A stretch of DNA of 35,298 nt from Asaia bogorensis (GCA_945901855.1 CAMDLT010000043.1:1-35298); one strand, 5' to 3'. Numbered from the stretch's first letter, positions 1 through 8,324 are shown. Numbers and translations: made by a program. The notes: generated by a model from the letters alone, not told the origin.

Positions 1-1518
1 GGGACGGGCGCGCCGGAGATCAAGGAAGGCGACCTGATCGACATCTTCGTCGATCGCATGGAAAACAAGGAGGGCGAGGCTGTCCTGTCGCGCGACAAGG
101 CGCGCCGCGAGGAAGCCTGGACCGTTCTCGAAAAGGCTTTCACCGACCAGGAACGTGTCATGGGCACGATCTTCGGCCGCGTTAAGGGTGGCTTCACCGT
201 CGATCTGAGCGGCGCCGTGGCGTTCCTGCCGGGCAGCCAGGTCGACGTCCGTCCGGTCCGCGATGTCGGCCCGCTGATGGGCCAGGCCCAGCAGTTCCAG
301 ATCCTCAAGATGGATCGTCGCCGCGGCAACATCGTGGTATCGCGCCGCGCCGTCATGGAAGAGACCCGCGCCGAGGACCGCACGCGCCTGATGGGCGCGC
401 TGTCGGAGGGCCAGGTGCTCGACGGTGTCGTGAAGAACATCACCGACTACGGCGCGTTCGTGGATCTGGGCGGCGTCGACGGCCTGCTGCACGTGACCGA
501 CATCGCGTGGAAGCGCATCAACCATCCGTCCGAAGCGCTGACGATCGGCCAGTCGGTCAAGGTGCAGGTCATCCGCTTCAACGCGGAAACCCAGCGCATC
601 TCGCTCGGCATGAAGCAGCTCGAAGCTGATCCGTGGGAAGGCGTCGCCGCCAAGTATCCGGCCAATGCGCGCTTCTCGGGCAAGGTTACGAACATCACCG
701 ACTACGGCGCCTTCGTGGAGCTGGAAGCGGGCATCGAAGGCCTGGTCCACGTCTCGGAAATGAGCTGGACCAAGAAGAACCTGCATCCCGGAAAGCTGGT
801 CGCGACGGCGCAGGAAGTCGAAGTCATGGTGCTCGACGTCGACAGCTCGAAGCGCCGCATCTCGCTCGGCCTCAAGCAGTGCATGGACAATCCGTGGGAC
901 GTCTTCAAGACGAAGTTCACGGCCGGCAGCGAGATGGAAGGCGAGATCAAGAACATCACCGAGTTCGGCCTGTTCGTGGGCCTGATCGGCGACATCGACG
1001 GCATGGTCCATCTCTCGGACATCGATTGGGAGAAGGCCGGCGAAGAAGCGATCAAGGACTACAAGAAGGGCGACAAGGTCAAGGTCAAGGTGCTGGACGT
1101 CGACGTCGAGAAGGAGCGCATCTCGCTCGGCATCAAGCAGCTGACCTCGGATCCGTTCGAGTCCGCCGCCCAAGGCTTCAAGAAGGGCGATGTGATCACC
1201 GGCACGGTTTCGGCCGTGCAGGACAACGGCGTCGAGCTCACGCTCGCCGACGGCGTCACGGGCTTCATCCGCAAGTCGGACTTGTCGCGCGATCGCGCCG
1301 AACAGCGCCCCGAGCGCTACGCGATCGGCGAGAAGGTCGATGCCAAGATCACGCAGCTCGATCGCGCCTCGCGCAAGATCCAGCTCTCGATCAAGGCGCG
1401 CGAGATCGAAGAAGACAAGGAAGCCATGCAGCAGTTCGGTTCCTCGGATTCGGGCGCATCGCTCGGCGACATCTTGGGTGCCGCACTGAAGCGCAAGGCC
1501 GAAAAAGAAACGGAATAG
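1..1518 (+). CDS. rpsA: 30S ribosomal protein S1 (5' end outside window)
   Basis: The frame is open from base 1, so the first in-window ATG at 58 is internal; 505 C-terminal residues are present. S1 binds mRNA on the 30S subunit and helps translation initiation. The OB-fold S1 repeats are plain: the end of repeat 1 (bases 1-80), repeat 2 (about 157-250), then three near-canonical copies with NITDYGAFV, NITDYGAFV and NITEFGLFV cores (about 415, 670 and 934), and a more divergent last repeat (about 1195-1290). The lysine- and glutamate-rich tail ends in ETE. The full protein is usually about 560 residues, so roughly 60 are missing. A hairpin terminator follows. Confidence 0.97.
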   Translation, partial: GTGAPEIKEGDLIDIFVDRMENKEGEAVLSRDKARREEAWTVLEKAFTDQERVMGTIFGRVKGGFTVDLSGAVAFLPGSQVDVRPVRDVGPLMGQAQQFQILKMDRRRGNIVVSRRAVMEETRAEDRTRLMGALSEGQVLDGVVKNITDYGAFVDLGGVDGLLHVTDIAWKRINHPSEALTIGQSVKVQVIRFNAETQRISLGMKQLEADPWEGVAAKYPANARFSGKVTNITDYGAFVELEAGIEGLVHVSEMSWTKKNLHPGKLVATAQEVEVMVLDVDSSKRRISLGLKQCMDNPWDVFKTKFTAGSEMEGEIKNITEFGLFVGLIGDIDGMVHLSDIDWEKAGEEAIKDYKKGDKVKVKVLDVDVEKERISLGIKQLTSDPFESAAQGFKKGDVITGTVSAVQDNGVELTLADGVTGFIRKSDLSRDRAEQRPERYAIGEKVDAKITQLDRASRKIQLSIKAREIEEDKEAMQQFGSSDSGASLGDILGAALKRKAEKETE

Positions 1519-1551
1519 TCCGCCAAGCGCGGACCGTTTCGAAGGCAAGCG

Positions 1552-1584
1552 AAGGGCGGCATCCGCAAGGTGCCACCCTTTTCG
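1552..1584 (+). terminator. Probable rho-independent terminator of rpsA
   Basis: A 10-base arm (AAGGGCGGCA) at 1552-1561 pairs with TGCCACCCTT at 1571-1580 with one mismatch and a 9-base loop. The stem ends in TTTTCG. It lies 34 bases after the rpsA stop and before sppA. Confidence 0.6.
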
Positions 1585-1675
1585 TTTGGCGCTGCCTTTT
1601 TGTTTGGGCCCGCCTTTTAGTTTAGGGGCGAGGGCGCCCTTGTGAGCGCGCGCGTTCGGCCCTACATTGCCGCGC

Positions 1676-2602
1676 ATGACTGAAGCCGAATTGATTGCCG
1701 AACGGCGGCGCTTGAAGCGCTCGCGCTCGTTGTGGCGCGGCGGCGCCATCGTCGTCGCCACCCTCGCGATCGCGGCGCTGATCGGGGGTAGCGATCTTGC
1801 GCGCAGCTACCAGCCCTATATCGCCGAGCTGCGCCTGTCGGGCGTAATTGTCGACGATGCCGAGCTGATCGAAGCGCTGCAGGACACGATGCACAGCGCC
1901 AATGCCAAAGCGCTCGTGCTGCGCATCGACAGCCCCGGCGGCACGGTCGTGGGCGGCGAGAGTTTCTATCGCACGGTGCGCGCCATCGCCGCCGACAAAC
2001 CCGTCGTCGCGGTGCTGGGCGAGGTTGCGGCCTCGGGCGGCTACATGGTGGCGATCGCCGCCGACCATATCGTCGCGCGCGAGGGCACCATCACGGGCTC
2101 GATCGGCGTCATCATGCAAACGACCGACGTGACGGGCTTGCTCGGCAAACTGGGCGTTACGGCCGAGGCGATCAAATCGGCCCCTTTGAAGGCCGTCCCG
2201 TCGCCCTTTGAGGCCTTGAGCGACGAGGGGCGGGCCGCGACGCGCCTGTTGGTCGACGACATGTACGACATGTTTGTCGGCATGGTGGCCGAGCGGCGCA
2301 ATTTCGACCGCGAAACGGCCCTCAAAATCGCCGACGGGCGCGTTTATACCGGCCGCCAAGCCAAAGCCAACGGCTTGATCGACCAGTTGGGCGGCATCGA
2401 GCAGGCCCGCGACTGGCTTGCCAGCAAGGGCGTCGACGGCGATTTGCCGCTGCGCGAGGTCCGAATCTGGCGCGACGAGCCGGCGCTGGGCGGTCTGGTG
2501 CGCAGCGCCGTTTTTGCGGCGATGGGAAAAACCTATCTGCCCGAAAGGCTTAGGCTTGACGGGTTGGTGGCGGTCTGGCACCCTGAGTTACGTCTGCGAT
2601 AA
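1676..2602 (+). CDS. sppA: Signal peptide peptidase SppA, short S49 type
   Basis: A 308-residue inner-membrane serine protease of family S49, which degrades cleaved signal peptides and membrane-protein fragments. A basic N-terminus precedes one membrane anchor (about residues 23-39). The S49 core shows LRIDSPGGTVVGGE, then EVAASGGYMVAIAAD carrying the likely nucleophile Ser120, and the conserved Lys172 in PLKAVPSP as the general base. GSIGVIMQ lies between them. Its length fits the short single-domain form, not the long E. coli tandem form. The ATG at 1676 is preferred; a TTG at 1667 in the same frame would add three residues. It lies between rpsA and ihfB, an order I associate with alphaproteobacteria. 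Confidence 0.92.
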   Translation: MTEAELIAERRRLKRSRSLWRGGAIVVATLAIAALIGGSDLARSYQPYIAELRLSGVIVDDAELIEALQDTMHSANAKALVLRIDSPGGTVVGGESFYRTVRAIAADKPVVAVLGEVAASGGYMVAIAADHIVAREGTITGSIGVIMQTTDVTGLLGKLGVTAEAIKSAPLKAVPSPFEALSDEGRAATRLLVDDMYDMFVGMVAERRNFDRETALKIADGRVYTGRQAKANGLIDQLGGIEQARDWLASKGVDGDLPLREVRIWRDEPALGGLVRSAVFAAMGKTYLPERLRLDGLVAVWHPELRLR

Positions 2603-2632
2603 TCACAATCTTGCGCTAGGGGTGTTTGGCCT

Positions 2633-2926
2633 ATGACCAAGTCGGAACTGATTTTGCGGCTGGCCGAGCTCAACCCGCATCTCTACCAGCGCGATGTCGA
2701 GCGCATCGTTACCACCGTGTTTGACGAAATCACCGCTGCGCTCGCGCGCGGGCATCGCGTGGAGCTGCGTGGCTTCGGCGCGTTTTCGGTCAAGCGCCGG
2801 GGGGCCCGCACAGGGCGCAACCCGCGCACTGGCACTTCCGTTGATGTGACCGAAAAATTCATCCCGTTTTTCAAGACGGGCAAAGAATTGCGCGAAAAAC
2901 TAAACACCGACGGCAAGGCCGGCTGA
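2633..2926 (+). CDS. ihfB: Integration host factor subunit beta
   Basis: A 97-residue HU/IHF-family DNA-bending protein that would pair with an alpha subunit encoded elsewhere. It begins [12 protein letters not shown] and has the family signature [20 protein letters not shown], with the beta-arm and its proline at residues about 55-75. The C-terminal helix ([14 protein letters not shown]) is typical. Length and the position after rpsA-sppA favour IHF-beta over HU. It starts 30 bases after the sppA stop, with a G-rich stretch about 11 bases upstream as a weak ribosome-binding site. The lapA-type gene follows after 10 bases, so co-transcription is likely. Confidence 0.95.
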   Translation: MTKSELILRLAELNPHLYQRDVERIVTTVFDEITAALARGHRVELRGFGAFSVKRRGARTGRNPRTGTSVDVTEKFIPFFKTGKELREKLNTDGKAG

Positions 2927-2936
2927 GGCCGCCGCC

Positions 2937-3290
2937 GTGCGGGTCTTTTATTGGCTCTTTGCCGGGTTTTTGGCCGCTGCGGCCGGCCTGTTTGCCCTCG
3001 GCAATCGAGCCGACGTGACGATCGATTTCTGGCCCGTTGGTCCGACCTTCGAAATGCCGCTGTTTGTTGCCCTTGTCGGGTCGCTTTACATGGGCGTCAT
3101 GCTGGGCGCCGTCATCGCCTGGTTCGGCGGCGGGGTTGCGCGGCGACGCGCGCGCGAGGCCAAGCGGCGTGGCGATGCGCTCGCGCGCGAGCTGTCCGAT
3201 TTGAAAACCAAGGCTGCCGCAGCAGCAGCGTCGGCGCCCGCGTCGGTATCGTTGCCGACTGTGGTGCCCGCGCCCACAACCCCGGTCTAG
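2937..3290 (+). CDS. lapA: LapA/DUF1049-family inner-membrane protein
   Basis: A 117-residue protein with a GTG start. It has two membrane segments (about residues 4-21 and 42-63) separated by a short loop containing DVTIDFWPVG, followed by a basic, alanine-rich cytoplasmic tail with coiled-coil character (ARELSDLKTKAAAAAA). This is the layout of lipopolysaccharide assembly protein A (formerly YciS, DUF1049), which in E. coli works with LapB to control LpxC and LPS levels. No LapB/YciM gene is next to it here. The symbol is by family; the function in this organism is inferred. It lies 10 bases after ihfB. Confidence 0.75.
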   Translation: MRVFYWLFAGFLAAAAGLFALGNRADVTIDFWPVGPTFEMPLFVALVGSLYMGVMLGAVIAWFGGGVARRRAREAKRRGDALARELSDLKTKAAAAAASAPASVSLPTVVPAPTTPV

Positions 3291-3305
3291 CGGCGCAACG
3301 CTCCG

Positions 3306-4271
3306 ATGCGCGGCACCCCTACCGGCGGCATGCGGGTCTTCGGCGCCAGCGAAATCGAAAACAGTCTCGAATTCGGGCCGCTGATCGAAGCGCTGCGCGC
3401 GGCGTTTCGAAAAGGGGCGGACGTGCCCGTGCGCCATCACCACACGGTGCCCGTTCCGGGGGCGGCAGACGCCACCTTGCTGCTGATGCCGGCATGGCAA
3501 GTGGGGCGCTATTGCGGCATCAAGGTTGTCACGGTGTTTCCCTCCAACGGTCAGGCCGGGCTGCCGTCGGTGATGGGCAATTATCTGCTGCTGTCGGGAC
3601 GCACGGGCCAACCGCTGGCCCTGCTCGACGGACGCATGCTGACCTTGAAGCGCACGGCGGCGGCCTCGGCCCTAGCGGCCAAGTACCTGTCGCGCCCGGA
3701 TGCCGATAAGCTCTTGATGGTGGGGACGGGCGCGCTGGCCCCGCATTTGATCATGGCGCATGCCAGCGTGCGCCCGATCCGCGAATTGGTCGTGTGGGGC
3801 CGCGACATCGAAAAGGCCCGAACGCTGGCGGCCAATTTCGACGGCCGACGCTTGCGCGCGCGCGCGGAAGCAGATCTTGCCAAGGCCGTCGCGTGGGCCG
3901 ACACGATCAGCTGCGCCACGTTGAGCCAGCAGCCTTTGATTGCAGGCGCCTGGCTCAAGCCCGGCCAGCATGTCGATCTGGTCGGCGGCTTTACGCCCGC
4001 CATGCGCGAGGCAGACGACGAAGCGGTCGCGCGTTCGCGCGTCTATGTCGATACCTATGGCGGCGCGCTCAAAGAGGCCGGCGATATCGTGCAGCCGCTC
4101 GCGAACGGCACGCTGGTCGAAGCGCAGATTGCGGGCGATTTGGCGGAACTTGCCCAGGGCAGGGCGGCGGGCCGTTCGTTTTACAATCAAATCACGCTAT
4201 TCAAATCGGTCGGCACGGCGCTCGAGGATCTGGCAGCTGCCGAGCTCGTTTTTGAAGGCGCGCGATCCTAA
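3306..4271 (+). CDS. Ornithine cyclodeaminase / mu-crystallin family NAD(P)-dependent protein
   Basis: A 321-residue cytosolic enzyme of the OCD/mu-crystallin family, which includes ornithine and lysine cyclodeaminases, alanine dehydrogenase and delta1-pyrroline-2-carboxylate (ketimine) reductases. Visible marks are the substrate-lobe lysine region (GIKVVTVFPSN, then LPSVMGNYLLL), LLDGRMLTLKRTAAASALAA, the Rossmann loop LLMVGTGALAPHLIM, and VDLVGGFTPAMREADDE near the active site. Which reaction it performs cannot be read from sequence; a ketimine reductase is as likely as a cyclodeaminase. The start may instead be the ATG at 3330 (MRVFGASEIE), which fits family N-termini better; neither has a clear ribosome-binding site. 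Confidence 0.85.
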   Translation: MRGTPTGGMRVFGASEIENSLEFGPLIEALRAAFRKGADVPVRHHHTVPVPGAADATLLLMPAWQVGRYCGIKVVTVFPSNGQAGLPSVMGNYLLLSGRTGQPLALLDGRMLTLKRTAAASALAAKYLSRPDADKLLMVGTGALAPHLIMAHASVRPIRELVVWGRDIEKARTLAANFDGRRLRARAEADLAKAVAWADTISCATLSQQPLIAGAWLKPGQHVDLVGGFTPAMREADDEAVARSRVYVDTYGGALKEAGDIVQPLANGTLVEAQIAGDLAELAQGRAAGRSFYNQITLFKSVGTALEDLAAAELVFEGARS

Positions 4272-4274
4272 AAA

Positions 4275-4303
4275 TTGCGCCGTGGCGCGGACTGCGGTAT
4301 ATT
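4275..4303 (+). promoter_or_regulatory. Candidate sigma-70-type promoter for the cold-shock gene
   Basis: TTGCGC at 4275-4280 and TATATT at 4298-4303 are separated by 17 bases. The start of the downstream gene is 59 bases past the -10, leaving a leader in which a GAGGA ribosome-binding site (4351-4355) precedes the ATG at 4363. The AT-rich -10 stands out in GC-rich surroundings. Confidence 0.45.
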
Positions 4304-4362
4304 TGTACGTGCGACTGTTTTGACGCCACGAGCGACCCTGCAAGAATAACGAGGACCAAACG

Positions 4363-5028
4363 ATGCCTGCCGGTGACGGGACGATGCGCGCCACAGTGAA
4401 GTGGTTTAATTCGGCCAAAGGATTCGGGTTCGTGACGCCCGCCGATGGAACGGACGAAGCCTTTTTGCATTTGTCGGCGCTAAAACAGGCCGGCTACGAG
4501 GCGATCGGCGAGGGCGCCAGCGTGACGGTCGAAATTGGCTCGGGCCCGAAAGGCCGCCAAGTTCTGCGGGTTCTCGAAGTCGACCAATCGACGGCCCAAC
4601 CCTCCGCGCCGCGCGCGCGCCCTGCCTATAACGAGCGTGCCAACAACAGCAGCGGCTGGGGCGGCGGTTCGGATCGCGCCAATAACAGCAGCGGTTGGGG
4701 CGGCGCGCCCGAGCGTGGCGGCAATGATCGCGGCAGCTACGACCGCGCGGCGCCGAAGACGCCGGCCTATCAAGCACCCGTCGATCTGTCGAATGCCGAA
4801 AATATGGACGGCGTGGTCAAATGGTTTTCGGGACTCAAAGGGTACGGTTTTGTGCAGCCCAATGACGGCAGCAAAGACGTGTTCGTGCATATCACCGTCT
4901 TGCGCAATGCGGGCCTGCAAAGCCTGTCGCCCGGCCAGCCGGTGCGCATGAAGATCGTCACCGCGCGCAAAGGGCCCGAAGCCGTTTCGGTCGAATTGAA
5001 CGGCCCCATCGGCGCCCCGCCCGTCTGA
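4363..5028 (+). CDS. Cold-shock protein with two cold-shock domains
   Basis: A 221-residue single-stranded nucleic-acid-binding protein made of two cold-shock domains. Domain 1 (about residues 8-70) has VKWFNSAKGFGFVTP (RNP1) and AFLHLSAL (RNP2-like). Domain 2 (about 148-215) has VKWFSGLKGYGFVQP and DVFVHITVL. The linker between them is rich in Gly, Asn, Ser and Arg and contains a duplicated ANNSSGWGG segment. E. coli Csp proteins have one domain of about 70 residues; double-domain forms are common in alphaproteobacteria. A role as RNA chaperone is inferred from the family. It is preceded by a candidate promoter and its stop lies 3 bases from the converging rlmJ stop. Confidence 0.93.
   Translation: MPAGDGTMRATVKWFNSAKGFGFVTPADGTDEAFLHLSALKQAGYEAIGEGASVTVEIGSGPKGRQVLRVLEVDQSTAQPSAPRARPAYNERANNSSGWGGGSDRANNSSGWGGAPERGGNDRGSYDRAAPKTPAYQAPVDLSNAENMDGVVKWFSGLKGYGFVQPNDGSKDVFVHITVLRNAGLQSLSPGQPVRMKIVTARKGPEAVSVELNGPIGAPPV
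4636..4704 (+). repeat. Imperfect 39-base tandem duplication in the cold-shock linker
   Basis: A 30-base unit at 4636-4665 recurs at 4675-4704 (period 39) with a few synonymous changes. Both copies encode RANNSSGWGG. It lies wholly in the disordered linker between the two cold-shock domains. Confidence 0.8.
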
Positions 5029-5031
5029 GCG

Positions 5032-5865
5032 CTATTCGCTGGCCAGCGTTTCGATGCGCAGCGGCGCGGTTGCGCCGATCGCCTCGACGCACCATTGCCA
5101 TGCTGTGCGCAGCTGCGTATCGAACTGCCACGGCGCATTGACGAGCAACAGACCGCAGCCGTTCAAGCGCCGCGCATCGTCGGGCGCCTCGCGCATGAAT
5201 TCCGCGACGCTGACCCGGCGTATGCGCCCGTCGCCCATCGCGGCCAGGAACGCATCGACCGGCGGGCGGCCTTTGATCGGATACCAAGCGGCAAGCGTGC
5301 CCGTGGCAAAGCGCCGATGCGCGTCGCGCAAGGCCGCCTCGAGCAAGTCGAATTCGTCTTTGCGCTCGAAGGGCGGGTCGATCAGGGCAAGCCCGCGCCG
5401 TTCGCGCGGCGGCCACACGGTTTTGATGGCTTGATAGCCGTCGGCGTGGCGGATCTCGACCTGGCGTTCGGCCGCGAAGGTTCGCCGCAGCGTGGCGGCG
5501 TCGGCGTCGTGCAATTCGCACGCGATCAGGCGGTCTTGCGGGCGCAGCCGCAGGCGCGCCAACCGCGGACTGCCCGGATACCAGCGCAAGTTTCCATCGG
5601 GGTTGAGGGCGCGCACCGCGTCCAGATAGGGCGCCATTTCGGCGGGCGCATCGCTGCGCGAAAAAACGCGGCCGATTCCGCCGGTCCACTCGCCGGTGCG
5701 CGACGCGGCATCGGCCAGCAGGTCGTATTCGCCAAGCCCGGCATGCGTGTCCAGCACGCAAAATCCTTTGGGCTTGTCGGCAAAGTGCCGCACCAGCAGC
5801 GCCAGTGCGGCGTGTTTGGCAAGATCGGCGAAGTTTCCGGCGTGGAAGGCATGGCGGTAGTTCAT
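5032..5865 (-). CDS. rlmJ: 23S rRNA (adenine-2030-N6)-methyltransferase RlmJ
   Basis: A 277-residue SAM-dependent methyltransferase of the RlmJ (formerly YhiR/ComJ) family, which modifies A2030 of 23S rRNA. The N-terminus MNYRHAFHAGNFADLAKH is almost diagnostic. The SAM-binding loop is VLDTHAGLGEYDL (about residues 42-54) and the catalytic DPPF motif is in LALIDPPFERKDEFD (about 161-175). Length matches the family (about 280). It converges with the cold-shock gene, with only 3 bases between stops, and is followed upstream by the iron-binding gene on the same strand after 30 bases. Confidence 0.93.
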   Translation of the reverse strand: MNYRHAFHAGNFADLAKHAALALLVRHFADKPKGFCVLDTHAGLGEYDLLADAASRTGEWTGGIGRVFSRSDAPAEMAPYLDAVRALNPDGNLRWYPGSPRLARLRLRPQDRLIACELHDADAATLRRTFAAERQVEIRHADGYQAIKTVWPPRERRGLALIDPPFERKDEFDLLEAALRDAHRRFATGTLAAWYPIKGRPPVDAFLAAMGDGRIRRVSVAEFMREAPDDARRLNGCGLLLVNAPWQFDTQLRTAWQWCVEAIGATAPLRIETLASE

Positions 5866-5895
5866 CGCGGGCGCGAGACTACCGCCACGTTTGGA

Positions 5896-6957
5896 TTAGC
5901 GCCAGCCGGCGCGATCGGTGAGTTTGAGCGCGGCTTCGTTGTTGCGCCCGAACAAGGCCGCGTCGATCGCGTCTTCGCGGAATTCGCCGAACTGGCGCAA
6001 GATCGGGCTCAAACGCGCGCCCTGCACGATCGGAAACTCGTTATTGCCTTCCGCGAAGACGCTCTGCGCCTCGGCCGACACGAGATATTCGAGAAAGCGC
6101 ACGGCTTCGGCGCGGTTGGGCGAATGGCGCGCAAGGCCTGCACCGGCGATGTTTGCATGCGTGCCGGGGCGGCCCGCCGCTTGCTCGGGGAAGGCCAGGC
6201 CCACTTTTGCGATGACCGCCTGGTCCTCGGATTTTGTCGATACCGCGAGATTCGCGTAATAGTAGTGGTTGACGAGCCCTATTTCGCCTTCGCCCGCCGC
6301 TATGCCGCGCAGCTGGTCGGTATCGCCGCCGCGCGGGGCGCGCGCAAAATTGGCGACCAAGCCCTTGGCCCAGGCTTCGGTCGCGGGCTCGCCGTTATGC
6401 GCGATCATCGCGCCGACGAGCGACTGGTTATAGACGTGCGTCGAGGAGCGGACGAGGAGCTTGCCCTTCCATTTGGGGTCCGCCAGCGACAAGTAGGTGG
6501 CAATGTCGGCTGGGGCAACGCGCGCTTTGTCATAGGCGATCGCGCGCACGCGCTTGGAAAGCCCGAACCAATGGCCGCCCGGTTCGCGGAAATTCGCCGG
6601 GATTGCCGTTTCCAAAACAGCCGAGCGGACGGGCGCCAGCAAGCCAGCGGCATGCGCGCGCCACAGACGGCCCGCATCGACGGCAACAAAGATATCTGCC
6701 GGGCTGTTGGCCCCTTCCGCGCGCATGCGCTCCATCAGCTTGTCCGCATCGGCCTCGATGCGATTGATGCGAATCCCGGTCGCGCGCGTGAAATTCGTGT
6801 AAATCGCTTCGTCCGTGTCGTAGTGGCGGGCGGTGTAGAGATTGACCACGCGGCCCGCTTGGGCATGTACCCGTCCCGCCAGGCCCGATCCCACCAAGCC
6901 GAAACCACCCATAGCGGCCACACCGCCCATCAGAACGCGACGCGAGACTTTTTCCAT
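5896..6957 (-). CDS. Ferric-iron ABC transporter periplasmic binding protein (FbpA/FutA type)
   Basis: A 353-residue secreted binding protein. An SRRVLMG segment followed by a hydrophobic stretch to about residue 33 (VHAQA) looks like a twin-arginine or Sec signal peptide. The mature part begins VVNLYTARHYDTDEAIY, typical of Fe(III)-binding proteins (FbpA/AfuA/FutA), and the tyrosine cluster GLVNHYYYANL about 240 residues in matches the iron-coordinating tyrosines. No permease or ATPase gene adjoins it, so the rest of the transporter must be elsewhere or absent. A GAGAGGG ribosome-binding site sits about 9 bases before the ATG. Two operator-like palindromes upstream suggest iron regulation. 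Confidence 0.88.
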   Translation of the reverse strand: MEKVSRRVLMGGVAAMGGFGLVGSGLAGRVHAQAGRVVNLYTARHYDTDEAIYTNFTRATGIRINRIEADADKLMERMRAEGANSPADIFVAVDAGRLWRAHAAGLLAPVRSAVLETAIPANFREPGGHWFGLSKRVRAIAYDKARVAPADIATYLSLADPKWKGKLLVRSSTHVYNQSLVGAMIAHNGEPATEAWAKGLVANFARAPRGGDTDQLRGIAAGEGEIGLVNHYYYANLAVSTKSEDQAVIAKVGLAFPEQAAGRPGTHANIAGAGLARHSPNRAEAVRFLEYLVSAEAQSVFAEGNNEFPIVQGARLSPILRQFGEFREDAIDAALFGRNNEAALKLTDRAGWR

Positions 6958-6970
6958 CGATTTAGCCCTC

Positions 6971-6999
6971 TCTCAATTGCGAATGAGTTGCAATTGAGA
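6971..6999 (-). promoter_or_regulatory. Perfect inverted repeat just upstream of the iron-binding gene
   Basis: TCTCAATTGC at 6971-6980 is perfectly complementary to GCAATTGAGA at 6990-6999 around a 9-base centre. It begins 14 bases before the ATG, so it abuts the ribosome-binding site. As DNA it could be an operator (it shares TTGC-A-TGAG with the site at 7025); as RNA it would be a 10-bp hairpin next to the ribosome-binding site. Confidence 0.6.
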
Positions 7000-7024
7000 T
7001 CGTTTTAGCGAATCCATCTTGTTT

Positions 7025-7047
7025 TTGCAAGTGAGAATTACTCGCAA
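7025..7047 (-). promoter_or_regulatory. Candidate Fur-family operator
   Basis: A 23-base imperfect palindrome with TTGCAA at the left and CTCGCAA at the right encloses TGAGAAT-T-ACTCGCA, close to the 7-1-7 arrangement known for Fur boxes. It sits 68 bases upstream of the iron-binding gene, where its promoter should be, and 72 bases before the divergent DUF2336 gene. Assignment to Fur, Irr or another iron regulator is inference. Confidence 0.5.
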
Positions 7048-7118
7048 ATGTGACATGACGAATTTTAACGGTGCTATCGCTTGCCCCGGACAAAGCCCCT
7101 CGCATAACGTGAGGGTCG

Positions 7119-8324
7119 ATGTCCGCAAATATTCAGACCAAAATCGAAGCGCTGCTGCAGGTCGCCAAAGACGAGCGCGGCACGGCGCGTGCGCAGATTG
7201 GCAACGAGCTTGGCGAGATTTTGGCCGATACGCCCGGCGCGCTCGACAAAGCTGCCTTCCAGGTTGCGGCAGATATCGTGCGCCAATTGATTCGCGAGAC
7301 CGAAATCGAGATTCGCGAGCGTCTGGCCGAGAGCCTCGCCAATTCGCCAGATGCGCCGCGCGAACTGGTGCTGGCCCTCGCGAACGACGAGATCCGCATC
7401 GCGCGCCCGCTTTTGACGATGAGCGCTGCCCTCAGCGACGCGGATTTGGTCGAGATCGTCCGCCAGCGCGGCAACGCGCATCGCTTGGCGGTCGCGACGC
7501 GCGCCGACATTGGCGCCAGCGTTTCGGCCGCCCTGGTCGAAATGGGCGATGCCGACGTCATGGCCGAATTGCTGGCCAATCGCTCGGCCGAGATTGCGGC
7601 GGCGACCTATGCCTATCTGGCCGAGCACGCGCGCGACAGCGAGCGGCTGCAAAGCGGTCTTGTGACGCGCGAAGATTTGCCCGCCGACCTTGCCGCCAAG
7701 CTCTATGGCTGGGTTGCCGCCGACCTCAAGCGCGAAATCCGCGAGCGGTACGCCTTCAATCCAGCCAGTGCAGGCTGGCAGACAAATTGGGCCAGCGAAG
7801 TCGAATGGTCGATCGACGAGGCAGTTGGCAACGCTGCTGCCGACCAGAGCGAAGCGATGGCCTGGGGCTCCAGCGCCGACCGCTTGGCCGACACGATCAA
7901 GGCCGAGCGGCTCAACGATCCGGCCATTTTGGTTCGTACCTTGCGCCAGGGCCATGTCTCGCTGTTCGAGGCCCTGTTCGCGCGCTTTGCCGACCTGCCG
8001 ATGAAGATCGCGCGCCGCGCGCTCTACCAGGCCGACGGGCGTGCCTTGGCAGTGGCTTCGCGCGCATTGGGCATGGAGCGGGCGCATTATCTGGTGCTCG
8101 CGCGCCTCGTGCGCCGCACCTCAAGCAGCGAAGGCCGCATCCTGCCCGAAACCAACGACAACACGTTCGACCCGCTTCCCGACGCGGTCGCCATGTTCGA
8201 GCGCATGGGCGTGCCCGAGGCGGTGGACGTGCTCAAGCGCTGGCGCGTCAAACCCGCCGTTCCGATGCCGGCCCGCGGGCTGCCGTGGGCGCGTCGAGTT
8301 GAACAAACGGGGCCTCTCGGGTAA
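7119..8324 (+). CDS. DUF2336 domain protein
   Basis: A 401-residue, mostly alpha-helical protein of the alphaproteobacterial DUF2336 family. Residues about 1-180 are HEAT-like helical repeats (for example IRERLAESLANSPDAPRELVLALANDE), where short helices recur roughly every 30 residues. The C-terminal half, with KLYGWVAADLKREIRERYAF and SLFEALFARFADLPM, is the part I associate with DUF2336. There is no signal peptide or membrane segment. Function is unknown; HEAT-like folds usually bind proteins. It starts 161 bases from the divergent iron-binding gene and is followed after 13 bases by the degenerate GGDEF/EAL-like gene, so the two probably form an operon. Confidence 0.8.
   Translation: MSANIQTKIEALLQVAKDERGTARAQIGNELGEILADTPGALDKAAFQVAADIVRQLIRETEIEIRERLAESLANSPDAPRELVLALANDEIRIARPLLTMSAALSDADLVEIVRQRGNAHRLAVATRADIGASVSAALVEMGDADVMAELLANRSAEIAAATYAYLAEHARDSERLQSGLVTREDLPADLAAKLYGWVAADLKREIRERYAFNPASAGWQTNWASEVEWSIDEAVGNAAADQSEAMAWGSSADRLADTIKAERLNDPAILVRTLRQGHVSLFEALFARFADLPMKIARRALYQADGRALAVASRALGMERAHYLVLARLVRRTSSSEGRILPETNDNTFDPLPDAVAMFERMGVPEAVDVLKRWRVKPAVPMPARGLPWARRVEQTGPLG

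Noticed and set aside
5095..7008. Long open frame (637 codons) on the plus strand across rlmJ and the iron-binding gene
   Set aside because: It is antisense to two clearly recognised genes, is rich in Arg/Ala/Gly as expected from GC-rich shadow frames, and shows no family motif.
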